Of a stretch of 64,000 nucleotides of DNA, positions 41,476 through 50,450 are shown piece after piece (the first letter of the stretch is position 1; each line of letters begins with the position of its first letter). The notes beneath the pieces are model-generated. The model was not told the origin of the DNA. It ran no database searches and was given only the letters and a program-made list of their open reading frames with translations. Location: the NCBI GenBank assembly GCA_039191605.1, contig JBCCXL010000014.1, forward strand, positions 124,001-188,000. The letters run 5' to 3'. This DNA comes from JBCCXL01 sp039191605 (GTDB lineage Bacteria; Acidobacteriota; Thermoanaerobaculia; Multivoradales; JAHZIX01). The position numbers were made by a program, and so were the translations under genes.

Positions 41476-41598
41476 GTGAACGAGCGCTCCGCCGCAGATT
41501 TTGGATATCCTTCGGAGACGGCGGGGCGTCCCGCTGGATCCGCGGCGGAATCGCTCCTTCTTGGGCGATGGGCCGCCCAAGAAGGAGACCAAGCATGA
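41476..41598 (+). CDS. Putative leader peptide ahead of asd
   Basis: A 40-codon frame starts at GTG 41476 with AAGG 6 nt upstream and ends with TGA at 41596-41598, overlapping the asd ATG (ATGA). Ribosomes translating it would pass through the hairpin at 41554-41587 and open the asd ribosome binding site. The peptide is rich in Ala, Gly and Glu and has no runs of Lys, Thr or Met, so classical amino-acid attenuation is not suggested. That it is translated is inference. Confidence 0.45.
   Translation: MNERSAADFGYPSETAGRPAGSAAESLLLGRWAAQEGDQA
41554..41587 (+). promoter_or_regulatory. Hairpin sequestering the asd ribosome binding site
   Basis: CTCCTTCTTGGGC (41554-41566) and GCCCAAGAAGGAG (41575-41587) are perfect reverse complements; one more G-C pair closes toward the loop, leaving 6 nt. 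The 3' arm contains AAGGAG, the ribosome binding site 7 nt before the asd ATG at 41595. Such a stem should block initiation unless opened. Confidence 0.75.
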
Positions 41599-42650
41599 GC
41601 TTTCGCGTTGCCATTCTCGGCGCTACCGGCCTGGTGGGCCAGACTCTGCTCTCGATTCTCGAAGAGCGAAGCTTTCCCGTGTCGGAGCTGCTGCCCCTCG
41701 CCTCCGCCCGCAGCGCGGGGGCAAGCGTGTCCTTTCGCGGGGAAGCGGTGGTGGTGCAGGAAGCCGTTCCGGACGCCTTCGAGGGAGTCGATATCGTGCT
41801 CTCTAGCGCCGGGGCCTCGGTGAGCCGCCGGCTGCTGCCGGAGGCCGCCCGTCGCGGAGCGGTCTCGGTGGACAACACCAGCGCCTATCGCATGGACCCG
41901 GCGGTGCCCCTGGTGGTGCCGGAGGTCAACGCCCACCGCATTCCTGAATACGGCGAGCAGCGCATTCTCGCCAACCCCAATTGCTCCACCATCCAGCTGG
42001 TGCTGGTGCTCAAGCCGCTGCTGGATACCTTCGGCCTGCGGCGGGTGGTGGTGAGCACCTACCAGAGCTCCGGAGGTGCCGGGGCCGAGGCGATGCGCCA
42101 GCTGGAGGAGGATAGCCGCGCTGACCTCGCCGGGGAGCCGCTGCCCCAGCGGGGTGATGACGCGGCCTTTCCATCGACCCTGGCCTTCGACTGCCTGCCT
42201 CAGATCGACGTCTTTCGCGAGGCCGGCGAGACCAAGGAAGAGGAGAAGATGCGGCGGGAGACGCCGAAGATTCTGGAGGTTGAGGTACCCCTGAGCGCTA
42301 CCTGCGTTCGGGTGCCGGTGCGCATCGGTCACAGCGAGGCGGTGTGGGTGGAGACCGAGAAAGAGGCCTCGCCGCAGGCGGTGCGGGAGCTTCTGGCGAC
42401 GGCCCCCGGCGTTGCGGTGGTGGACGATCCAAGCGCCGCTCTCGCCTCGGGCCGGTATCCCACCGCTCGCGCCGCCGACGGCCGGGATCCGGTCTACGTC
42501 GGCCGAATCCGCCGGGACACCAGTCGCTCCGATGATCACGGTCTAGCCCTGTGGGTGGTGGCGGACAACATCCGCAAGGGCGCTGCCCTCAATGCCGTGC
42601 AGGTGGCCGAAGGGCTGGTGGAGCATTGGCGCCAGCACGGGCGCTCCTAG
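41595..42650 (+). CDS. asd: Aspartate-semialdehyde dehydrogenase
   Basis: The 351-aa enzyme starts MSFRVAILGATGLVGQTLL, the NADP-binding loop, and has the active-site Cys130 in ANPNCSTIQ. YQSSGGAGAEAMRQL, RVPVRIGHSEAVWVE and the closing WVVADNIRKGAALNAVQVAE are the usual family blocks; the His of RIGHSEAV is the acid-base residue. It reduces aspartyl phosphate to aspartate semialdehyde, the branch point for lysine, diaminopimelate, methionine and threonine. The ATG at 41595 has AAGGAG upstream, but that site lies in a hairpin (see the regulatory entry). A leader frame overlaps its start. The next gene, gpmI, is on the same strand after a 143-bp gap. Confidence 0.95.
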   Translation: MSFRVAILGATGLVGQTLLSILEERSFPVSELLPLASARSAGASVSFRGEAVVVQEAVPDAFEGVDIVLSSAGASVSRRLLPEAARRGAVSVDNTSAYRMDPAVPLVVPEVNAHRIPEYGEQRILANPNCSTIQLVLVLKPLLDTFGLRRVVVSTYQSSGGAGAEAMRQLEEDSRADLAGEPLPQRGDDAAFPSTLAFDCLPQIDVFREAGETKEEEKMRRETPKILEVEVPLSATCVRVPVRIGHSEAVWVETEKEASPQAVRELLATAPGVAVVDDPSAALASGRYPTARAADGRDPVYVGRIRRDTSRSDDHGLALWVVADNIRKGAALNAVQVAEGLVEHWRQHGRS

Positions 42651-42793
42651 CGGCCGTGCTGAGCCGGCGCCTGTTGCCCGCAAGACGACATAAAACAACC
42701 GGATCCTTCTTCTCTCGCTTTCCGGTGCCCCATCCAAACTCTGGGCCCTTGTTCTGTTTCCTCGCCCTCTCTGCCCGCTGGAGACTCTGATCG

Positions 42794-44518
42794 ATGACTT
42801 CGAGCGCCGATACGCCACAAGCTCCCGCCCCGCGGTCCTCCCCCTCTCCCGTTGTGCTCATCGTGCGGGACGGCTGGGGCCGCAATCCTCATCCGGAGCA
42901 CGATGAATTCAACGCCATCCACCGCGCCTCCACGCCCCGCTGCGATGCGCTGCTGGAGCAGTTCCCCTGGACTCTCATCGCCACCAGCGGAGAAGACGTG
43001 GGGCTGCCGGCGGACACCATGGGCAATAGCGAGGTGGGGCATCAGAATCTCGGTGCGGGGCGCATCGTGGACCAGGAGTCGGTGCGCCTGACGAAGTCGA
43101 TTCGCGAAGAGACTTTCTTCGATAACGAGGTGCTGGTGAAGGCGGTAGAGGGCAGCCGCCAGCGGGGGGGAGCCGTTCACCTCTTCGGCATCGCCTCGGA
43201 TGCCGGCGTCCACGGTCTTTTGACTCATCTCTACGCCTGCGTCGAGTTCTGCCGTCGCCGGGGTCAGGAGCGGGTTTATGTGCACCTCTTCACCGACGGC
43301 CGGGATACCGGCCCCTTCACCGGCGCGGGCTATGTTCAGCAGGTAGAAGAGAAGCTACAGGAGCTTGGCGTGGGGCAGGTGGCGACCCTCTGCGGACGCT
43401 ATTGGGCGATGGATCGAGACCAGCGCTGGGAGCGCATCCAGCGGGCCTACGATGCCCTCACCGGAGCCTCTTCGGTGCCCCACTTCCAGAGCTCTGCCGA
43501 CGCCATGGCGGCGGCGTACGAGGATCCACCGGATCCCGGGCTGCGGGGAGATGAATTCGTTTCCCCCCGCACCGTTGGGGAGAGCCCGGAAAGTTCTCGG
43601 GTGCGGGACGGCGATGCGGTGATCTTCTACAACTACCGCGGCGACCGCCCCCGCCAGATCACCCGCGCCTTCGTTCTGGACGACTTCTACGGCGCGGTGG
43701 ATCCCTCGCCAGAGAGCGGTGAGCGAGGATTCCAGCGCGGTCCGAAACTCGAGCTGGACTACGTCACCCTGACCGCCTACGAGAGCGCCCTCAATCCCTA
43801 CGTGGAGGTCGCCTTCCCCAAGCCGCCGCCGATGGATTCCATCGGGGGAGCCTATCTATCGGATCTCGGGCTGCGGCAATTTCGCTGCGCCGAGACCGAG
43901 AAGTACGCCCACGTAACCTTTTTCTTCAACGACTATCGGCCGGACCCCTTCCCCGGGGAGCGGCGCCAGGTGGTGCAGTCACCGAAGGACGTAGCGACCT
44001 ACGATCTGAAGCCGGAGATGAGCGCCCGTCAGGTTTGCGACTCAGTGCTGGAGGCTCTGCAGCAGGGCGAGGAAGCCTTCCTGCTGGTGAACTTCGCCAA
44101 CACCGACATGGTGGGCCATACCGGAAATCTGGAGGCGGCGATTCGGGCGGCGGAAGTGGTGGACGGATGCGTCGGCGAGATCGTCGACGCCACCCTCGCC
44201 CGCGGCGGTCGCCTGGTGGTCACCGCCGATCACGGCAACTCGGAGCAGATGTGGGATCCGCGCAATGACGCCCCCCACACCAGCCATACGACCTACCCGG
44301 TGGAGTGCATCGTGGTGGCCTCGGAGCTGCGCCCCACCGCTACCAGGAGCCCGCAGCAGGCTTCGTCGGCACTGCGAACTGACGGCCGCCTCGCCGACAT
44401 TTTGCCGACGGTGCTTCAGCTCCTCGATCTGGAGGCGCCAGCGGCAATGACCGGTCGCTCTCTGCTCGAAGAGGATGCGGCGACGTTGCTGAAGCCGGGG
44501 TCCGGCGCCGGCCGCTAG
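42794..44518 (+). CDS. gpmI: 2,3-bisphosphoglycerate-independent phosphoglycerate mutase
   Basis: The 574-aa protein is a full-length Mn2+-dependent mutase of the alkaline phosphatase superfamily. Its catalytic Ser79 lies in MGNSEVGHQNLGAGRIVDQE, metal ligands appear in VRDGWG, NTDMVGHTG and VTADHGNSEQM, and the substrate loops in FTDGRDTGP and YNYRGDRPRQITRAF. It interconverts 3- and 2-phosphoglycerate in glycolysis. About 45 residues more than the common length come from a low-complexity N terminus and small insertions. GGAGA before the ATG gives a plausible ribosome binding site. The gene is convergent with the AttH-like operon. Confidence 0.95.
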   Translation: MTSSADTPQAPAPRSSPSPVVLIVRDGWGRNPHPEHDEFNAIHRASTPRCDALLEQFPWTLIATSGEDVGLPADTMGNSEVGHQNLGAGRIVDQESVRLTKSIREETFFDNEVLVKAVEGSRQRGGAVHLFGIASDAGVHGLLTHLYACVEFCRRRGQERVYVHLFTDGRDTGPFTGAGYVQQVEEKLQELGVGQVATLCGRYWAMDRDQRWERIQRAYDALTGASSVPHFQSSADAMAAAYEDPPDPGLRGDEFVSPRTVGESPESSRVRDGDAVIFYNYRGDRPRQITRAFVLDDFYGAVDPSPESGERGFQRGPKLELDYVTLTAYESALNPYVEVAFPKPPPMDSIGGAYLSDLGLRQFRCAETEKYAHVTFFFNDYRPDPFPGERRQVVQSPKDVATYDLKPEMSARQVCDSVLEALQQGEEAFLLVNFANTDMVGHTGNLEAAIRAAEVVDGCVGEIVDATLARGGRLVVTADHGNSEQMWDPRNDAPHTSHTTYPVECIVVASELRPTATRSPQQASSALRTDGRLADILPTVLQLLDLEAPAAMTGRSLLEEDAATLLKPGSGAGR

Positions 44519-44538
44519 ATTGGGCTAGGCCGGGGGCT

Positions 44539-45720
44539 TCAAGAATCGGCGGACGACTCTCCGGCATAGCCGGTCATCTCGACGTAGCCTCGGCCGCTGA
44601 CCGCTTCGCCAGCGGATTGCCCGCTCACCAAGACCGCACCCTCCCAGTAGCGGGCGGAAACCTTGAGCTCCTGGTCCGGAATGCGCGGCCGCAGGTGCAG
44701 CACCATTTCTTCCGTCGGCAGGTGCAGCGTCCAGCGGGAGGGGTAGCGGGCGCCGCGATCGTTCGCCTTCCAGGTGTCCTCCACCTCGAAGCGAAGGGCG
44801 GCGGTATCCAGCGTTCGAGAGGATCCATCCGCCGCAATGAGGGTGCCGGAGAGCTTGGGGTCCAGCGTGCCGTCCCGCCGCCGCAGCTGAAAGAGCATCA
44901 GCTCCCGGCCGTCTTCCAGCTGGATGGAGAACCAATCCCAGCCCTGGTGCTCCTGGCCGAGCACCGCGCTTCCCCATTCGTGATCCATCCACGCGCTGCC
45001 CTGCACCGGCAGGGTCTCGCCGTCGAGTCGCAGCAGGCCGCCGACCTCCAGCCGGGTGAAGCTGACGTACATCGAGCCGCTGTCGGTGGTGGAGCCCTTC
45101 TCGCTGTAGCCGGCGTCGCCGTGGAGCACCGCGGGCTTGGTGGTGGTGGCGGTGAGCTCGAGGGTGAGGGCGGGGTCGTCGCCGGAGGCGGTGAGTCGAA
45201 GGGGCCAGAGGTCGCCGCCGTCGGGGCTCGCCGTCGCCGCGCTCCAGGGGCCGACCCAGACCCGGAAGGGCTCCGCCTCGGCGCCGGCTAATCCAGCGCT
45301 GCCGCGGCCGAAGCGCTCGAAGGCGTGGAATTCGCCCCGAGAGATATCCGCCAGCGAGAAATGCCCCATGTAGAGCTGATCCGCGGCCCAGGTGGAGGGG
45401 CGCTGCGGGGTGCGGGCGTCGGGCGGAGCGAGGGCGGTGCGAAAGATGGTGAGCTGAAAGCCGAAAGGTCTGCCGTCGGCGCTCTCCAGGTGGCCGGTGA
45501 AGTACCACCATTCGTTTTGGGTATCGGGGTGGGGGCCGTGATCCGCCGGGAAGAGCAGAGGCCTGGGCTCGGTGATTCGCTGGTAGCCCGCCTCGGCGGA
45601 GGACAGAGCCTCCGCGACGTCCACCGTAGCCGCCGGGCCCGATGCCGGCTGGAGCAGCATCCACGCGATGGCCAGCAGGCCGGCGCAGAGCAGCGAGAGA
45701 GCGATGAGCAGCGAGCGCAT
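44539..45720 (-). CDS. AttH/CrtC lipocalin-like exported protein
   Basis: A 393-aa precursor: N-terminal hydrophobic segment (RSLLIALSLLCAGLLAIAWMLL) then two lipocalin-like barrels of the AttH/CrtC (hydroxyneurosporene synthase-like) fold. Signature segments are DTQNEWWYFTGHLESADG, SWMDHEWGSAVLG and GWDWFSIQLEDG. Homologues accompany ABC transporters in the AttEFGH type of operon, where this protein is the last gene, as here: it follows the permease by 4 nt. It probably works in the periplasm on a hydrophobic ligand that the transporter extracts or inserts. True carotenoid hydratase activity is not implied. Confidence 0.88.
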   Translation of the reverse strand: MRSLLIALSLLCAGLLAIAWMLLQPASGPAATVDVAEALSSAEAGYQRITEPRPLLFPADHGPHPDTQNEWWYFTGHLESADGRPFGFQLTIFRTALAPPDARTPQRPSTWAADQLYMGHFSLADISRGEFHAFERFGRGSAGLAGAEAEPFRVWVGPWSAATASPDGGDLWPLRLTASGDDPALTLELTATTTKPAVLHGDAGYSEKGSTTDSGSMYVSFTRLEVGGLLRLDGETLPVQGSAWMDHEWGSAVLGQEHQGWDWFSIQLEDGRELMLFQLRRRDGTLDPKLSGTLIAADGSSRTLDTAALRFEVEDTWKANDRGARYPSRWTLHLPTEEMVLHLRPRIPDQELKVSARYWEGAVLVSGQSAGEAVSGRGYVEMTGYAGESSADS

Positions 45721-45724
45721 CGAG

Positions 45725-48292
45725 TTAGTCCTGACGCAGGGCGGTGGCGGGGGAGGTGGCGGCGAGGCGATGGGCGGGGAAGAGCCCCGCCAGCACGGCG
45801 GCCACCAGCGCCAGCAGCACCGCCTGGAGAAAGATGCTGGGAGAGAGGGTGACCTGGAGGGTCCAGCCGAAGGATCGGCGGTTGACGATCTCGATCATCA
45901 CCATCGCCAGCACCCAGCCGACGGGGAGAGAGAGCAGACCGGAGGCCAGACCCATCAGGGTAGTCTCGCCGGTCACCAGCTTCCACACCTGTCTTGGGGT
46001 GAGGCCGTTGGCTCGCAGCACGCCGATCTCGCGGCCGCGCTCCAGCTGGAGGGCCATCAGGGCGCCGAGGACGCCAAGAAAGGCCACGGCTCCGGCCAGC
46101 AGGCGCAATACGTCGGTGATGGCGAAGGTGCGGTCGAAGATCTCGAGGCTCAGCTGGCGGATCTCTCGATTGGAGCGGGCGATGAGCTGCTGGCGCGGGC
46201 CGGCTACCCGCCGCACCCCCGCCAGGACCGAGTCGACGTCGGTGCCCGGCTGGACGAAGACCGCCAGGGCGGAGAAGCCGCGATCGTCGAACCAGCGATC
46301 GTAGGTCGGGCGCTCCATCAGCACCACCCCTTGATCGGAGCCGTAGTCGTAATACACCCCGGCGACGGGGAAGGAGCGGGGCCCGGCGTCGGTGGGCAGC
46401 CGAAGCTGATCGCCGACAGCGAGGCCTCGGCGGTAGGCGAAGGGTTCGGAAATCATCACCGCGCCCTGGGCCATCTGCTGCCACACTTCGTTCCTCTCGC
46501 CGTAGCGGAAGTCGAAGCTATCTCTTCCGCGCTCGTCGAGGTCCGCCGCCGACAGCCGCAGGGGGCCGGAGTCGGTGTCGAGGACCACCGAGCGCAGGGT
46601 GTTGACCCGATCGACTCCCGCCAGGGCGGCGATGCGCTCGGCGACTTCCGGCTGGAGCGGGGCTCCAGCGGCTCCCGGAGAGCCGGGACGGGTGGGGGAG
46701 ACGTAGATATCCGCCGCCAGAGTGTGCCCCAGCCAGCGCACCAAGGTGTGGCGGAAGCTGTCGATCATCACCCCCATGCCGACGGTGACGGAGACCGCGA
46801 TAGTGAGGGCGGCGATGGCCACCGCGGTGCGGGATAGAGAGGCGGTGACCCCGCGGGCGGCCATGCTGCCGAGGAGGCCGAAGAGGCGGTAGGCCAGGGG
46901 CCGGGCGGCGCGCATCAGGGCGATCACCGCCGCCGGGGTGAGCACCGCGAAGCCCAGCAGCAGCAGAAACACGCCGCCGAAGGCCAAGAGCACGGAGCCG
47001 GCTGGCCACAGCAGCAGAGCGCCGAAGGCGATGAGGCCGATGCCGAAGATCACCGTTCGCGGCAGCTGGCGGCGCAGCTTGCCTTCCAGGGCGGAGCGCT
47101 GGAGAGCCTGGCGCGGGGCGGTGGCCGCCGCCTCCCGGGCCGGCACCAGGGCGGCGACGATGCTGGCGCCGACCCCTAGGAGCAGTCCTTCCAGCAGCAC
47201 CGTGGGGGCGAGCACCAGGCGTCGCACGGTGAGCTGGAAGTAGAGGTCATTGATGGTTTGGGTGACCAGGTGAACCAATCCGCTGCCGAGAACGATGCCC
47301 AGCAGAATGCCGATCACCGCTCCGATGCAGCCGATGATCGCCGCCTCCCCGAGCACCAGGCGGAAGACCTCCCGCCGCCGCACTCCCAGCACCCGCAACC
47401 GCCCCAGCAGCTCCCGTCGCTGCACCACGGAGAAGGAGATCGTGTTGTAGACCAGGAAGGTGCCACACACCATCGCCAGCAGGGAGAGAGCCCGCAGGTT
47501 GAGCTGGAAGGCATCGAGCATGCCGGCCACGGCGTTGGTTCGGGTTTCGGCGGGGAGCAGTCGAATGCCGGAGGGTAGGCGGCGCTGCAGGCCGGTAACG
47601 AGGGTCTCCGAATCGGTGCCGGAAGGCAGGATCAGGTCGATTCGGCTGAGCCGCTGGAGCGAGCCGAGGGTCTCCTGGGCGGTGGCGAGATCCGCCAGAA
47701 TGAGATCCCCGAGGGCCTGGCTTCCGCGCTCCTCCTGACCCTCCAGCACGGCGATGATCTGCAGCTCTCGCAGCTGGCCGTCGACGGCCACCGGCAGTGC
47801 GTCTCCGACTTCTAGGCCCAGCTCCTCGGCGGTCTCCATGCCGAGGGCCACCGCTCCCGGCTCCGTGAGAAAGGGACCGAGGTCGAATTCGCGTCCGGTG
47901 GCGCCGAGAGCTGCCAGGTGGGGGCGAAAGGCACCCTCCGAGAGCAGGTCCACTCCCACTAGTCTCAGAGTGCGGCCTTCCGATAGCGGCGTTGAGACCC
48001 AGCGCTCCAGCACCGGTGTCGCGAGAAAGCGCTGGTTGCCGGTGGGCAGCGCCGTCACCAGATTGGCGAAGAGGGAGTCCGGAACGCCGGACGGCCCTCC
48101 GACGATCTGGTGGGTCGCTCGCCCCGTCACGCTCTCGGTGGAGAGCCGGAAGGCTCTCTCCGCGCTGGCGTTGGCGAGATCGATGGCCACCGCCACCGCG
48201 ACACCGAGGGCGACGCCCAGGATCGCCAGTCCCACCTGGGCCGGGTGAGCGGTGAGATAGCGCCAGGACGAGCGCCGCAGCAGGGAGGTCAT
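45725..48292 (-). CDS. ABC transporter permease, FtsX-like, large form
   Basis: This 855-aa permease has ten or so membrane helices: one N-terminal (VGLAILGVALGVAVAVAIDLANASA), a block of three around residues 260-390, a central block near 410-520 and three at the C terminus (LLAGAVAFLGVLGALMALQLERGREIGVLRANGLTPRQVWKLV). Two FtsX domains with large periplasmic loops between helices mark it as a duplicated MacB/LolE-type permease, the AttFG fused form. It lies downstream of the ATPase with 4-nt overlap and upstream of the AttH-like protein. Substrate is likely a lipid or lipoprotein. Confidence 0.92.
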   Translation of the reverse strand: MTSLLRRSSWRYLTAHPAQVGLAILGVALGVAVAVAIDLANASAERAFRLSTESVTGRATHQIVGGPSGVPDSLFANLVTALPTGNQRFLATPVLERWVSTPLSEGRTLRLVGVDLLSEGAFRPHLAALGATGREFDLGPFLTEPGAVALGMETAEELGLEVGDALPVAVDGQLRELQIIAVLEGQEERGSQALGDLILADLATAQETLGSLQRLSRIDLILPSGTDSETLVTGLQRRLPSGIRLLPAETRTNAVAGMLDAFQLNLRALSLLAMVCGTFLVYNTISFSVVQRRELLGRLRVLGVRRREVFRLVLGEAAIIGCIGAVIGILLGIVLGSGLVHLVTQTINDLYFQLTVRRLVLAPTVLLEGLLLGVGASIVAALVPAREAAATAPRQALQRSALEGKLRRQLPRTVIFGIGLIAFGALLLWPAGSVLLAFGGVFLLLLGFAVLTPAAVIALMRAARPLAYRLFGLLGSMAARGVTASLSRTAVAIAALTIAVSVTVGMGVMIDSFRHTLVRWLGHTLAADIYVSPTRPGSPGAAGAPLQPEVAERIAALAGVDRVNTLRSVVLDTDSGPLRLSAADLDERGRDSFDFRYGERNEVWQQMAQGAVMISEPFAYRRGLAVGDQLRLPTDAGPRSFPVAGVYYDYGSDQGVVLMERPTYDRWFDDRGFSALAVFVQPGTDVDSVLAGVRRVAGPRQQLIARSNREIRQLSLEIFDRTFAITDVLRLLAGAVAFLGVLGALMALQLERGREIGVLRANGLTPRQVWKLVTGETTLMGLASGLLSLPVGWVLAMVMIEIVNRRSFGWTLQVTLSPSIFLQAVLLALVAAVLAGLFPAHRLAATSPATALRQD

Positions 48293-49086
48293 GAACGGTG
48301 GGAGCGCAGGGCGGCGAGGCTCGAGGAGCCGACAGGGCGTTGCGGGCTCAGGGGCTGCTCTACCAGGCGGCCGGAGCGAATCGACACGATGCGGTCCGCT
48401 AGACCCACCACCTCGTGGCTGTGGGTCACCATGATCATCGTCTTGCCGGCGCGACGGGTGAGGCGGTCGAGGAGCTCTAGCACCTCGTGACTGGTTTCCC
48501 GATCGAGGTTGCCGGTAGGTTCGTCCGCCAGCACAAGATAGGGGTCATGGGCCAGGGCTCGCGCCACCGCGACCCGCTGCTGCTCGCCTCCGGACAGGCG
48601 GTCAGGAAAGGCATCCGCGCGATCCGCGAGCCCGACCTCCTGCAAGAGATCGAGAGCTCGTTCCCGGGATTGCGCATCGACGGTGCCTTTGAGCTCCAGC
48701 GGCAGGAGGAGGTTCTCGGCCACGGTGAGGGTGGGCAGCAAATTGAAGAATTGGAAGACGAAGCCCACGTGATCGCGGCGAAAGAGGGTTCGGTGCTCTT
48801 CGTTGAGGGTGGTGAGATCGGTGCCGAAAATCTCCACCGTTCCCGAGTCCGGCTGATCGATGCCGGCCAGCAGGTTGAGCAGGGTGGACTTTCCCGAGCC
48901 GCTCTTGCCCAGCAGAACCACCAGCTCTCCCCGCTGGAGCTCAGCATCTACCGATTCGAGAACCATCCGCTGTCGACCTCCTTCGACAAAGGATTTGCTG
49001 AGCCCGCGAAGGCGTACAGCGATCTCCGGGGGGGATTCGGAATCCTGCGGCGGCGGACCCTCGGAGAAGGGCGGTTGGGAGCTCAA
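48289..49086 (-). CDS. ABC transporter ATPase, LolD/MacB type
   Basis: A 265-aa ATPase with Walker A GKSGSGKSTLLN, signature LSGGEQQRVAVARALAHDP, Walker B LVLADEPTGNLD and H-loop VTHSHEV. The LolD/MacB subgroup features (GIDQPDSGTVEIFG, FRRDHVGFVFQFFNLLPTLTVAENL) are present. It overlaps the upstream small gene by 4 nt and the permease by 4 nt, so all are translationally coupled. It powers the FtsX-type permease downstream. An 18-residue Pro/Glu-rich N-terminal extension precedes the ABC core. Confidence 0.95.
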   Translation of the reverse strand: MSSQPPFSEGPPPQDSESPPEIAVRLRGLSKSFVEGGRQRMVLESVDAELQRGELVVLLGKSGSGKSTLLNLLAGIDQPDSGTVEIFGTDLTTLNEEHRTLFRRDHVGFVFQFFNLLPTLTVAENLLLPLELKGTVDAQSRERALDLLQEVGLADRADAFPDRLSGGEQQRVAVARALAHDPYLVLADEPTGNLDRETSHEVLELLDRLTRRAGKTMIMVTHSHEVVGLADRIVSIRSGRLVEQPLSPQRPVGSSSLAALRSHRS

Positions 49087-49493
49087 GGGGAATTCTCCTG
49101 ATGGAATCGCCTCACCCTAGCCAGCAGCACCAAGACCTGCAGCCGCAGGTCGAGAAGGGCGTCCTCGAAGCTCTGGCTTCCTCCCAGCGCCTCCAGCTGA
49201 CTCAGCAGGCCGACGGCGTTACTGAACGCGATGGCGCCCCGGCGACGGGGATGGGCGACGCCATCGAGGAGGGCGGTCTGTACCGCGGCGGCGAGCTGCT
49301 GACGCTGGCGCAGGTGAGGATCCTGCCCTCTTTCTTTGAGGCTTCCCGCTTCCGGCTGGGTCAGCTGCAGCAGGCGCTCAGAATGCAGAATCGCTTCGTC
49401 GGTGAGGGGTTGGGGAAGCACAGGGGCACCGAATACCGGGGGCAGGGGGGGAGAGGAAATCCCGTAGGGCGGCGTTTGCGAGGTAGGCATCAT
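49083..49493 (-). CDS. Small protein of unknown function, first gene of the ABC operon
   Basis: The 136-aa product (ATG 49493, GGAG 7 nt upstream) is not recognised. A Pro-rich N terminus (PPYGISSPPLPPVFGAPVLP) is followed by a helical part (SERLLQLTQPEAGSLKERG, LLSQLEALGGSQSFEDALLDLRLQVLVLLARVRRF). No signal peptide or membrane helix is clear. Its stop overlaps the ATPase start by 4 nt, so it is almost certainly made together with the transporter. A frame extension to TTG 49520 is less likely. It could be a regulator or accessory subunit. Confidence 0.65.
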   Translation of the reverse strand: MMPTSQTPPYGISSPPLPPVFGAPVLPQPLTDEAILHSERLLQLTQPEAGSLKERGQDPHLRQRQQLAAAVQTALLDGVAHPRRRGAIAFSNAVGLLSQLEALGGSQSFEDALLDLRLQVLVLLARVRRFHQENSP

Positions 49494-50280
49494 AGCGAGT
49501 CTCCGGTCGAGTTGTAGCAAGCGTGGACCGCTCGAGACGATCCCTCGACCATGAGAGAGGCTTCGTCGTCGGGATTCCTTTCAGATGGGCGAGATGACAT
49601 CTTTCTTCTCCAATGTCTTCTCGAGTGCTTTCGGCAGCTCTCTTCTTCAGCCGCCGAAGGAGCCCGAGCCGGGCTCGGACGTCGCTTCTTTTCCCAGCGC
49701 CATCGCAGGTTTAGGGGGCTCGGGGGATGCTCCGTCGCAAGGTTTTGGGACTAGCTCCAGGCGAGAGCAAGTGGCCTAAAAAGCCTGCTGCAGGGGCATG
49801 GATGCCTCTCTGGCACGGTGCCAAAGTGGCGGTTTGTTGCCTGCCAAGCCCTCTTGGCGCCTGTGAAAGGGTCTTTTCGACGCTGACCCCTTCAGCTCCC
49901 TTCAGCGAAGACCTCTTCAAAGAGGGTTTCTTTGTGAGGGCTCTACGTTTCCAGGGCCTCGAGGGCGGTGGAGCCTAAATCTCCCGGGGCGGTGTTGGGG
50001 AGAGCGGCGAGGGGAGTCAAGCTGCCATTTTGCCGCGACGCGGCGTGACACCCTTGTCGTGGGCATTGCGTCTAGTGAAGCGGGGGTGAGGCCCGAAGGT
50101 ACTCGGGAGAATTCCCACCCTCTGCACTCTCTGAGCTCATCAAGGGGCTGATGAATGATCCTAAGTCCTTGTAAAAGAAGGGAATAGGAGGTCTCAGCGG
50201 CTATCCCTCAGGATGGCGATCGCCGAATTAAATCCACTGACCCGCTTTGGTACGAATTCTTAGACAATGCTTGAGCATAG

Positions 50281-50296
50281 TGGCACACCGCTTGCA
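50281..50296 (+). promoter_or_regulatory. Perfect sigma-54 promoter
   Basis: TGGCACACCGCTTGCA matches TGGCACRNNNNTTGCW at every position. Transcription would start near 50307. No annotated plus-strand gene begins within 1.5 kb. Confidence 0.7.
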
Positions 50297-50306
50297 ACAT
50301 GTACAA

Positions 50307-50450
50307 AGCAACGAGGCTTCGGCCTCCACTTGGCCTACCACGAGACAGCGGCGCAGCCCATAAGACGTCGCCACGCCAGATACTCCCTCCCCCTACTCCC
50401 ACCCCAGTATCCTACCTCTTGGCCACCCCACGAAAGTGGGGTGGTCCTAC
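50307..50450 (+). ncRNA. Candidate sigma-54-dependent small RNA
   Basis: Downstream of the perfect sigma-54 promoter there are two hairpins with stable tetraloops: GAGGC-TTCG-GCCTC (50313-50326) and CCACCCCAC-GAAA-GTGGGGTGG (50423-50444), the second extendable by wobble pairs. The region has no supported reading frame. No U-tract ends the second stem, so the 3' end is a guess. RNA function is inference. Confidence 0.4.

Noticed and set aside
41378..41553. Lysine riboswitch upstream of asd
   Set aside because: No recognisable lysine riboswitch core; the only strong structure is the hairpin over the ribosome binding site.
49585..49779. 64-codon frame (GEMTSFFSNVF...) as a small gene
   Set aside because: No clear ribosome binding site, no similarity that I recognise, and a competing frame of equal length overlaps it.
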